From Kiritimatiellia bacterium (lineage in GTDB: Bacteria; Verrucomicrobiota; Kiritimatiellia; RFP12; DVOR01): a stretch of DNA of 6,833 nt. The notes below the pieces were generated by a model. That model did no database searches and had not been told where the DNA came from. It saw only the letters and a list, made by a program, of their open reading frames with translations. The stretch spans positions 1-6,833 of the forward strand of contig JAFTHG010000142.1 of assembly GCA_017457555.1 (NCBI GenBank). Direction: 5' to 3'. Below, piece by piece: positions 1 to 6,341 of the stretch (its first letter is position 1; each line of letters opens with the position of its first letter). A program made the position numbers and the translations under genes.

Positions 1-1589
1 ACGCCGTACGCATTGCCTATTTTCCACAAGATGTGCCAGCTGATCGCCCAGGAACAGTCATTGAGAGTCTCCGATCCGAGGTTCGCGACCATGAGCGCAC
101 CCATATTGCCAATGCCATCGCAACCCAACTCAGCTTACCCCCGGACATTGCTTTTAACACACTCTCCGGTGGAATGCGCCGACGCGTCTTACTCGGTTGT
201 GCCCTGGTTACAGAACCCCATCTGTTACTTTTAGACGAGCCCACCAACCATCTGGATATCACGTCTATCCGGTGGTTAGAGCAGTTCTCAACAACAGCCT
301 CTTGCGCCTGTCTCTTCATTACCCACGACCGAGCCTTCCTCAAATCCGTGGCACGAACGGTTTTTGATCTTGATCGTGGTATCCTCTCCGGTTGGGATTG
401 TGATTACGCCACCTTCTTACGGCGCAAGGCAGAATTACTTGCAGACGAAGCCGTTTACTGGGAACGTAAGTCTAAAAAACTCACCGAGGAAGAAGCATGG
501 TTACGCAAAGGTGTTAAAGCGCGCACCTGTCGCAATGAGGGACGTGTCGCAGCATTGCTCAAATTGCGACAGGAATTTGCACAACGTCGTACCCAGAGCG
601 ATACCGCCACCCTGACGCTCACTGCAGATGGTGGCCGTACTGGTGATATTGTCTATCAGTGTAAAGATGTCACATTCGGTTATTCTCTAGAAAAGCCTAT
701 CTTGGAAAATGTCTCACTCAGAATCCTCAGAGGGGAGCGCATCGGCATTCTGGGTGAAAACGGCGCAGGGAAAACAACCCTGCTTAAACTCTTATTAGGC
801 CAACTTATCCCTCTCAGCGGTTCGCAAAAGTTAGGCAGTAACGTTAAACCTGCCTTTTTTGACCAATTGCGTAGCACCCTCAATCTGGATGCAACTGTCG
901 TTGAAAATGTTGCGGAAGGCAAAGAGTTCGTAACAGTAAATGGTGTACGCAAGCACATCTATGGTTATCTCGGGGATTTTCTGTTTACTCCGGAACGTGC
1001 CCGGACACCTGTCCGTGCTCTGAGTGGTGGCGAACGCGCCCGGCTGCTTCTGGCTCGTCTGTTTCTCAATCCGGGTAATTTGTTGATTATGGATGAACCA
1101 ACGAATGACCTTGATATTGAAACTTTGGAACTTCTGGAAGAAGAATTGGCGAATATGAATGGGACACTCCTGTTGGTTTCCCATGACAGAGAGTTTATTG
1201 ACCGCGTCGCCACTTCAGTGATCGTAATTGAAAACAAGACCGTCACCACCTCTCCCGGTGGTTATACCGACTGGCAAACCATTAAATCACGGCAATCCGC
1301 CGCCGAACCCGTGATTGAAAAGAATCAGGAAGCGGTTGAGAACAAACCTAAACGCAATAATGCGGCGACCCGTCTCTCCTACAAAGAACAACAGCTTCTA
1401 AAGACGTTGCCGGATGAGATTGAGAGGTTGGAGCGCTTAATCGCGCAATACAATGAGCAACTCTCCACCCCTGATGCAGACTACTCCCAATTGTCCCAGA
1501 ACCTAAACGAAGCACAGGAACAATTGGATTCAGCCTTTGAACAATACTGCATTATTGAGGAAAAAGCACAAGCACTCCATTTGGCGTAA
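1..1589 (+). CDS. uup: ABC-F family ATPase, Uup type (5' partial)
   Basis: The reading frame is open from base 3 to the TAA at 1587-1589 (528 codons). The GTG at 33 is an internal Val, because the frame upstream already encodes a Q-loop (FPQD, 21-32). Two ABC domains are visible. The first lacks its Walker A (off the window) but has signature LSGGM (162-176), Walker B LLLLDEP (222-242) and the H-loop His at 324-326. The second has Walker A GENGAGKTT (753-779), signature LSGGE (1020-1034), Walker B LLIMDEP (1080-1100) and His at 1182-1184. There are no membrane segments. The inter-domain linker carries the Uup hallmark WLRKGVKARTCRNEGRV (498-548), and the C-terminus ends in a basic/acidic coiled coil starting RLSYKEQ (about 1371-1577). 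Family knowledge: soluble ABC-F proteins act on ribosomes, and Uup also binds DNA and affects precise transposon excision. About 90-110 N-terminal residues are missing relative to usual Uup length. Unusual detail: LLGCALV follows the first signature where LARALV is more common. Both Walker B glutamates are present, so it should be an active ATPase. Confidence 0.93.
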   Translation, partial: AVRIAYFPQDVPADRPGTVIESLRSEVRDHERTHIANAIATQLSLPPDIAFNTLSGGMRRRVLLGCALVTEPHLLLLDEPTNHLDITSIRWLEQFSTTASCACLFITHDRAFLKSVARTVFDLDRGILSGWDCDYATFLRRKAELLADEAVYWERKSKKLTEEEAWLRKGVKARTCRNEGRVAALLKLRQEFAQRRTQSDTATLTLTADGGRTGDIVYQCKDVTFGYSLEKPILENVSLRILRGERIGILGENGAGKTTLLKLLLGQLIPLSGSQKLGSNVKPAFFDQLRSTLNLDATVVENVAEGKEFVTVNGVRKHIYGYLGDFLFTPERARTPVRALSGGERARLLLARLFLNPGNLLIMDEPTNDLDIETLELLEEELANMNGTLLLVSHDREFIDRVATSVIVIENKTVTTSPGGYTDWQTIKSRQSAAEPVIEKNQEAVENKPKRNNAATRLSYKEQQLLKTLPDEIERLERLIAQYNEQLSTPDADYSQLSQNLNEAQEQLDSAFEQYCIIEEKAQALHLA

Positions 1590-1630
1590 TCTGGTATTTG
1601 GACGCGACCGATTTGAAATCTTCCCGTCCC

Positions 1631-1658
1631 GGCATTTTCCACATCTTCCCAAAATGTC
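1631..1658 (+). repeat. Imperfect inverted repeat (AT-rich hairpin)
   Basis: CATTTT (1633-1638) is exactly complementary to AAAATG (1651-1656). The stem extends outward by a G-U pair (1632/1657) and a G-C pair (1631/1658), giving 8 pairs around a 12-base pyrimidine-rich loop. It lies 41 bases after the uup stop and has no T-run. Its stability is low, so it may be chance; an mRNA 3'-end structure for uup is the alternative. Confidence 0.3.
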
Positions 1659-1669
1659 TACTCTTTAAT

Positions 1670-1687
1670 CGAGCAGAGTGTTGCTCG
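1670..1687 (+). repeat. Short perfect hairpin downstream of uup
   Basis: CGAGCA (1670-1675) pairs perfectly with TGCTCG (1682-1687); an inner G-U pair (1676/1681) makes seven pairs closing an AGTG loop. The following bases (CGCTTTCGTGGGG) are not a T-tract, so this does not meet the intrinsic terminator pattern. A second possible stem, ACTCT (1660-1664) with AGAGT (1675-1679), is mutually exclusive with it. Confidence 0.4.
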
Positions 1688-1726
1688 CGCTTTCGTGGGG
1701 TATGCACACTATCTGCCACCCGAAAA

Positions 1727-1792
1727 CACCGCAAAATACTCTTCTGCTGACATCTTGATCACTGGTGTTTATGAAAAGAAATCACCGCAAAA
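1727..1792 (+). repeat. 10-base direct repeat pair upstream of rnr
   Basis: CACCGCAAAA occurs at 1727-1736 and again at 1783-1792, start to start 56 bases (between five and six helical turns). The proximal copy overlaps the expected -35 position of the rnr promoter. This could be a pair of regulator sites or chance; no known regulator motif is recognised. Confidence 0.35.
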
Positions 1793-1803
1793 ACGTCTGC
1801 CTT

Positions 1804-1812
1804 TGTTATAAT
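1804..1812 (+). promoter_or_regulatory. Extended -10 promoter of rnr
   Basis: TGTTATAAT at 1804-1812 is a perfect sigma-70 extended -10 element (TG, one base, TATAAT). The -35 region 17 bases upstream (1784-1789, ACCGCA) matches the consensus at only two positions, which is tolerable for extended -10 promoters. A purine start seven bases beyond the -10 would fall at A1820, the first base of the rnr start codon, implying a leaderless or nearly leaderless mRNA. The motif is seen directly; the start site is inferred. Confidence 0.65.
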
Positions 1813-1819
1813 ATAAGGT

Positions 1820-4093
1820 ATGAATATTGAAGAACAAGCAATACGTTATTTGTTTCAGAGTGAGCCTGAAACGGTTTTCTGTGTTCCGGCGATTATCAAA
1901 ACGTTGGGGTTACGGGGGAAAGCAGCAAAACGCCTCCCCGCACTGTTGCGCGAAATGGTACGCAGTGGCGAATTGGTTGAAAAGCGGCGTGGTTATTATC
2001 GAGCAGGATCAGGAGTTGGCACGCTGACGGGTGTGCTACGTTTGATGCGTAGTGGCGCAGGTGTCGTAACCGATGAGGAGACCGGAAAACAAGTCTTTGT
2101 GGAGAACTACGATATCGGCCGTGCGATTCATGGCGACCGCGTTACGGTGACATATCGTAAGGGCGACCGTTCGGATCCTGTAGGTGTTATTAAGACCATT
2201 GAGGAATCGGCTGTCCGTGACGTAGTGGGCACAGTTCACTTTGTCGGCGATCAGGCCTATGTTTCGCCGCTAAATCCGGTTTACACACGTGATTTTATCC
2301 TGCCCGAACCTAAAAATGCCGTTTCCGGTGACCGCGTTGTCGTTCGCATTGAGCGGAGTGAACGCCGCGAGAATCAACTTGTTGCAACGCTTTTGGAGGT
2401 TATTGGACCGGAAGATAAACCCTCACTGGACACGCTTTCGGTTATACGTCAGTATGAACTGCCAGAGCGTTTTCCTGCAGATGTCATCGCAGAATCCGAA
2501 CAGATTGCAAAGCGCTTAACCCAACCTGGCGAACGGGAAGATCTACGCGATCGCTTTATTTTGACCATTGACCCGGCAACAGCGCGCGACTTTGACGATG
2601 CCATCAGTTTGGAAACAGATGCCGCGGGTAACCGTGTTTTAGGCGTTCACATCGCCGATGTCAGCCATTTTGTACCACAAGGCTCTCTCCTTGACCGAGA
2701 GGCGTATCGTCGGAATTGCAGTGTCTATTTGATTGACAAAGTCATTCCAATGCTTCCGGAGCAACTCTCCAACAGTGTCTGTTCGCTGATGCCGGGAGAG
2801 GATCGTTTGACGTTTTCTGTCTTTATCACGTACGACAAGTATGCCAAGGTTATTGCGACACGTTTCGCAAAAACGATTATCCGCTCGGGACAACGTTTGG
2901 CTTATGAGGACGCAATGGCCTTGTTGGAAGATCGCATGGTAACACCACAATGTGGCCCACTTGATCCGCGCACCGCACCGACGCTAAAGGCTATTCTTGA
3001 TTTGACGCGCCAACTCAAAAAGCACCGAGAACACAATGCTGCGCTTGAAATGGCATCCCAGGAAGTAGACATCACACTGGATGCAGAAGGCCGGATGACA
3101 GGCATCTATGCCGCCTCCAATGATGAATCTCACCAGTTAATTGAATGCTGTATGGTGGCGGCTAATGAAGCCGTTGCGCGCGAATTACTAACGCATCAGG
3201 TCGCCATCATCAGCCGTCTTCACGAAGCTCCTGACGAAGAGAAGATTGCCAAGTTGGAACTCGAGCTGCGTAAACTCGGCATTCGCCCAAGGAATCTGCG
3301 TGAGCCAAAGGAATTAGCTGCACTCCTGCGAAATACCGCCGACCATCCGCTCAAATACCATATTCATACATTGGTCTTGCGTTCGATGCGACGAGCTCTC
3401 TATGCCGCAAAACAATTCGGTCACTTCGGCTTAGCTCTGACCTATTATGCCCACTTTACTTCGCCAATCCGCCGTTATCCGGACTTAGTATTGCACCGGC
3501 AATTGGCTGATTATCTGACTGCCACAACCGCACAGCGCGGCCGAATGGGTCAAGAATGGTTGGAACGCGCCGCCGCGTATGCGACTGAACGTGAGCAAAT
3601 TGCCGACGAAGCCGAACGTACCCTTACCGAAATCAAAAAATACCGTTTCCTGCAACAGCAGCTGGATGAACATAAACCCTTGGAATATGATGCCGTCGTT
3701 GTCACGGTAAAGAATTACGGTTTCTTTGTAGATGTGTTGGATTTACAACTCTCTGGCATGGTGCATATCGCCGGCATCTCCAAACAATTCGTTACCTTTA
3801 ATCCCACAACCGAAACGTTGTGCGCTGGGAAATTGCAGATTAAAGCGGGTATGCAATTAAAAGTCTTTGTCACAAAAGTGGACTTCCCCGCCCGCCGTTT
3901 GGACTTTGCCTATGTGCAAGGTTCGGCAAAGGATGTATGGAATGGTGGACGCCATGCAGAGGAAACACGCAAGGCAGCCATTGCGAAAACAAGAGGAGCG
4001 CGAAGTAATAAACGCCATGGAGGCGGTTTTGGTAAAATGCCCCGCAATCCATCAAAGCCACGTTCCGCCAACGCAAGGAAACGCACGAAATGA
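1820..4093 (+). CDS. rnr: Ribonuclease R, 3'-5' exoribonuclease
   Basis: A 757-residue protein with the full RNase R architecture: N-terminal winged-helix region (about 1-62), two cold-shock-like OB domains (about 66-125 and 133-195), catalytic RNB domain (about 240-565), S1 domain (about 622-700) and a basic tail. The Mg-binding aspartates D251, D257, D259 and D260 lie in TIDPATARDFDDA, and the family signature HFTSPIRRYPDL spans 545-556. The N-terminal HTH and long tail favour RNase R over RNase II. Family role: cytosolic processive decay of structured RNA, rRNA quality control and, in some bacteria, trans-translation. In residues 711-757, 16 of 47 are Lys or Arg, as in the RNase R tail that helps bind structured RNA. 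The start at 1820 fits the HTH beginning at residue 1 but has no usable Shine-Dalgarno: the only AAGG (1815-1818) is one base from the ATG. The stop overlaps the next gene's ATG. Confidence 0.96.
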   Translation: MNIEEQAIRYLFQSEPETVFCVPAIIKTLGLRGKAAKRLPALLREMVRSGELVEKRRGYYRAGSGVGTLTGVLRLMRSGAGVVTDEETGKQVFVENYDIGRAIHGDRVTVTYRKGDRSDPVGVIKTIEESAVRDVVGTVHFVGDQAYVSPLNPVYTRDFILPEPKNAVSGDRVVVRIERSERRENQLVATLLEVIGPEDKPSLDTLSVIRQYELPERFPADVIAESEQIAKRLTQPGEREDLRDRFILTIDPATARDFDDAISLETDAAGNRVLGVHIADVSHFVPQGSLLDREAYRRNCSVYLIDKVIPMLPEQLSNSVCSLMPGEDRLTFSVFITYDKYAKVIATRFAKTIIRSGQRLAYEDAMALLEDRMVTPQCGPLDPRTAPTLKAILDLTRQLKKHREHNAALEMASQEVDITLDAEGRMTGIYAASNDESHQLIECCMVAANEAVARELLTHQVAIISRLHEAPDEEKIAKLELELRKLGIRPRNLREPKELAALLRNTADHPLKYHIHTLVLRSMRRALYAAKQFGHFGLALTYYAHFTSPIRRYPDLVLHRQLADYLTATTAQRGRMGQEWLERAAAYATEREQIADEAERTLTEIKKYRFLQQQLDEHKPLEYDAVVVTVKNYGFFVDVLDLQLSGMVHIAGISKQFVTFNPTTETLCAGKLQIKAGMQLKVFVTKVDFPARRLDFAYVQGSAKDVWNGGRHAEETRKAAIAKTRGARSNKRHGGGFGKMPRNPSKPRSANARKRTK
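4075..4079 (+). promoter_or_regulatory. Shine-Dalgarno-like site for the PHP phosphatase gene
   Basis: AAGGA lies inside the last codons of rnr, ten bases before the ATG at 4090. It is the only purine-rich Shine-Dalgarno-like element before any visible start in the window that is at a plausible, if slightly long, spacing. With the ATGA overlap it supports translational coupling to rnr. Confidence 0.45.
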
Positions 4094-4899
4094 CGTGGGC
4101 CTCTTACCATAACCACACGACATTCAGTGATGGTGCACACTCGCCAAGCGCCTACTTACCTTTTGCAGAAGTTACAGGCGTCACGCGTCTCGGATTTGCC
4201 GACCACTACTACAAGGCTGCTCCTGATGCAACAACTACGCCAGACTGGGCTATTCAACCCGAAGCTCTGGAATCCTACTTTAATACCATCTCGGCATTAG
4301 TGAATACCCATCCAACGATTGAGATCACTACGGGCCTTGAATTCGATTGGTTAGACGAATCTGCCAAATGGTTGGCCCCCATCGCAACAGATAAACGGTT
4401 AGATTACACCATCGGATCCGTTCATTTTGTCGGCACAGAGAGTATTGACCTCACACGCTCATTTTGGGAAGCGCTCACTCTGGACGAAGTCAATGAGGTG
4501 ATTCGACGTTACTGGCAAACTGTTCGCGATATGGCATCCAGCAGACTGTTTGATATTGTCGGACATCTGGATCTCTACAAGAAATTCGGCTTCTACCCAA
4601 CGGAATCAATGCAAGATGTCATCTCTGATGCGTTAGATGCAATCAGTGATGCGAAAATGGTCGTTGAATTAAACACCGCAGGATGGCGTAAACCGTGTAA
4701 AGTCTGCTATCCGGACGAAACACTCTTGCGCGAATGTTTCCGACGTAATCTCCCTGTTACAATCTCTTCAGATGCCCATCAAGCCAACTTAGTTGCAGCC
4801 GATTTTGATCGTGCAGCAGATCTATTGGCCCGAATCGGCTACCAACAGCTTACAACATTCCGTCAGCGTGAACCACTGCGTGTCCCATTGGCACAGTGA
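4090..4899 (+). CDS. hisJ: Histidinol-phosphatase, PHP family (HisJ/HisK type)
   Basis: A 269-residue PHP-domain metallohydrolase, the usual length for HisJ-type histidinol-phosphatases, which convert histidinol phosphate to histidinol in the penultimate step region of histidine synthesis. Likely metal ligands are all present: H7 and H9 with D14 in HNHTTFSDG, H39 in FADHY, E84 in TGLEFDW, H112 in SVHFVG, H159 in GHLDLY, and D228 and H230 in SSDAH. The segment ELNTAGWRKPCKVCYPDE (193-210) matches the HisJ subfamily hallmark (E-N-T-x-G-x-R-K-P, then YP) and separates it from polymerase-linked or YcdX-like PHP proteins. There is no signal peptide, so it should be cytosolic. The ATG overlaps the rnr stop as ATGA, and AAGGA at 4075 is a plausible ribosome site. 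No other his gene is in the window, so the substrate is assigned from subfamily motifs only; a different phosphoester substrate remains possible. Confidence 0.85.
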   Translation: MTWASYHNHTTFSDGAHSPSAYLPFAEVTGVTRLGFADHYYKAAPDATTTPDWAIQPEALESYFNTISALVNTHPTIEITTGLEFDWLDESAKWLAPIATDKRLDYTIGSVHFVGTESIDLTRSFWEALTLDEVNEVIRRYWQTVRDMASSRLFDIVGHLDLYKKFGFYPTESMQDVISDALDAISDAKMVVELNTAGWRKPCKVCYPDETLLRECFRRNLPVTISSDAHQANLVAADFDRAADLLARIGYQQLTTFRQREPLRVPLAQ

Positions 4900-4910
4900 G
4901 CAGATTGACG

Positions 4911-4946
4911 ACTAACACATCAACACCCTAACACAACACCTTTATT
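4911..4946 (+). promoter_or_regulatory. G-free, CA-rich leader before rseP
   Basis: The 36 bases directly before the rseP ATG contain no G (15 A, 13 C, 8 T) and so no Shine-Dalgarno. They include the direct repeat CAACACC at 4921-4927 and 4934-4940. Such an RNA would be unstructured, consistent with Shine-Dalgarno-independent initiation, possibly through ribosomal protein S1. No good promoter is seen: TTGACG (4905-4910) resembles a -35, but 17-18 bases on there is only CTAACA or TAACAC. Confidence 0.45.
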
Positions 4947-6329
4947 ATGCTTGAATCTATTCTTACCTCCCCCTATTTCCTTTGGCCATTTTCAATCATC
5001 TTAGCCGTTTTTCTCTTTAGTTTAGCCGTTTTCATCCACGAACTTGGCCATTTTCTCGCTGCAAAGTGGTTAGGCTTGAAGGCCGACGTCTTTTCCATCG
5101 GATTTGGACCAGCACTCTGGAAACGTACCATTCGTGGCACAGAATTACGCATCTCGGCAATTCCATTCGGTGGCTATGTTTCATTACCCCAATTAGATCC
5201 GGAAGGTATGAAGCAGATTCAAGGCGATCACAGTGAAACTCTGCCGCCTGCAACGCCATGGAAACGCATCATTGTTGCGGTTGCGGGTCCCTTGGGAAAC
5301 GTGGTACTTGCGACACTCTGTGCGGCATTAATTTCCTGGTTCGCTCCTGATAAGGCCATTGGGGCATCCACCGAAATCGGTTATGTAAAGCAGGATTCCT
5401 CCGGATGGCAGGCCGGATTGCGCCGGGGCGACACGATTCTCGCAGTCAATCAAACGCCTGTCAATACCTGGAGTGCCTTCCAAACAGAGTGTTTCCTTTC
5501 CGGGTCAACAAACGATGTGGTTCAAATCACGTACCAACGCGAAGGGATGCAACATACCACGTCTGCTGTTTTAGACACGCAAATCTCCAAAACAGAAGCC
5601 ATTTACATTATCGGCGGATTACTTCCTGGTCCATTAGAACTCGGCATTCGGGAAGTTTTACCAGATTCTCCAGCAGCGCAAGCGGGGTTACAATTTGGCG
5701 ATGTCATTTTAGAACTCAATGGCGAACCTTTCACAGCATTTGAACAATTAACGCATCGTGAACAGCCTCTGGAGCCCATTCACCTGAAGTTGCGCCGGAA
5801 TCAAGAGGTACTGGAAGTAACGCTTCAACCCACAGTAGTAGATGCTTCAACAGAAAAGGAACCGCCACGAATTGGCGTTATGCTCACCTTTATAGGGCGT
5901 GCGCGGTTTCAATGGATGGCAGAACGTGGCATCTATGCACAATTAGAATCAGACGTAACCAGTGTCCTCCGTGTATTAAAAGCTCTCACTATTCCTAAAA
6001 CAGAAGGAGAACGTGGCCGTGCCGCTAAAGGGCTTGGTGGACCACTGATGATTTTGGCACTTTTTATTCAGGTCATTCAAATGGGAATTTGGGTCAGCTT
6101 AGGCTTTTTGCGCCTCATCTGCATGAACCTTGCGTTCTTGAACCTATTGCCCTTACCTGTCTTAGATGGTGGTCATATTATGTTCGCGCTCTATGCCGTT
6201 ATTCGACGGAAAGAGGCAAGTACCAAAGTCATCAGCATGGTAACCTGTACGTTCTCCATCCTGCTGATAGGCGTTATGATTTGGTTTCTCTTTTCTGACA
6301 TTCGCCGTTTCGTGCTCAACATTTTCTAA
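4947..6329 (+). CDS. rseP: RIP metalloprotease RseP (site-2 protease family)
   Basis: A 460-residue inner-membrane zinc protease of the M50 family, close to the roughly 450 residues of E. coli RseP. The zinc site HELGH is at 31-35 inside the first hydrophobic segment (about 13-36), and the second conserved element NLLPLPVLDGGH at 399-410 supplies the third ligand (D407). FGGYV (74-78) is the membrane-associated beta-loop motif. Further hydrophobic segments lie near 107-131, 367-400 and 430-449. Two PDZ domains sit between: about 140-205 and 228-295, each with the AGL..GD pattern (AGLRRGD, AGLQFGD). Family role: regulated intramembrane cleavage, such as of anti-sigma factors after a site-1 cut, and clearance of signal-peptide remnants. 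No anti-sigma gene is nearby, so the substrate is unknown. The start begins directly before the first membrane segment and has no Shine-Dalgarno. It is followed by ispG after 12 bases, so the two are probably cotranscribed. Confidence 0.95.
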   Translation: MLESILTSPYFLWPFSIILAVFLFSLAVFIHELGHFLAAKWLGLKADVFSIGFGPALWKRTIRGTELRISAIPFGGYVSLPQLDPEGMKQIQGDHSETLPPATPWKRIIVAVAGPLGNVVLATLCAALISWFAPDKAIGASTEIGYVKQDSSGWQAGLRRGDTILAVNQTPVNTWSAFQTECFLSGSTNDVVQITYQREGMQHTTSAVLDTQISKTEAIYIIGGLLPGPLELGIREVLPDSPAAQAGLQFGDVILELNGEPFTAFEQLTHREQPLEPIHLKLRRNQEVLEVTLQPTVVDASTEKEPPRIGVMLTFIGRARFQWMAERGIYAQLESDVTSVLRVLKALTIPKTEGERGRAAKGLGGPLMILALFIQVIQMGIWVSLGFLRLICMNLAFLNLLPLPVLDGGHIMFALYAVIRRKEASTKVISMVTCTFSILLIGVMIWFLFSDIRRFVLNIF

Positions 6330-6341
6330 TTTTATTCATTT

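Larger units (their letters stand above)
1590..1819. other. Intergenic region between uup and rnr
   Basis: This 230-base stretch has no convincing gene. It contains a pyrimidine-rich part with the 8-base direct repeat ATCTTCCC (1618-1625 and 1643-1650), two weak hairpins (1631-1658 and 1670-1687), a 10-base direct repeat CACCGCAAAA (1727-1736 and 1783-1792), a 7-base inverted repeat AAACACC/GGTGTTT (1724-1730 and 1764-1770), and the rnr promoter at its right end. No hairpin is followed by a T-run, so no intrinsic terminator for uup is evident. The only open frame across it is a 60-codon minus-strand one with no family resemblance that I recognise. Confidence 0.7.

Noticed and set aside
33..35. 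GTG at 33 as the start of the ABC-F gene
   Set aside because: The same frame is open to the window edge and encodes the ABC1 Q-loop immediately upstream. Starting at 33 would remove Walker A and leave a broken ATPase.
831..1249. Long minus-strand open frames opposite uup
   Set aside because: They lie entirely opposite the second ABC domain, whose Walker and signature motifs prove the plus-strand frame.
1670..1700. Hairpin as an intrinsic terminator of uup
   Set aside because: The stem is only 6-7 pairs and is followed by CGCTTTCGTGGGG rather than a T-run.
1552..1734. Minus-strand 60-codon open frame across the uup end and the intergenic region
   Set aside because: It overlaps the uup C-terminus, has no recognisable family or ribosome site, and its peptide is rich in Arg/Lys as expected from chance translation of this DNA.
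3867..4112. 81-codon plus-strand open frame inside the rnr tail
   Set aside because: It is out of frame with a clearly conserved RNase R S1 domain and tail and has no recognisable protein features.
4905..4934. Promoter for rseP (TTGACG then TAACAC)
   Set aside because: The -35-like box is good, but the -10 candidate matches TATAAT at only three positions. The short gap and shared orientation fit read-through from the upstream genes.
5405..5743. 112-codon plus-strand open frame inside rseP
   Set aside because: It is a frame shadow of the RseP PDZ domains and shows no family motif.
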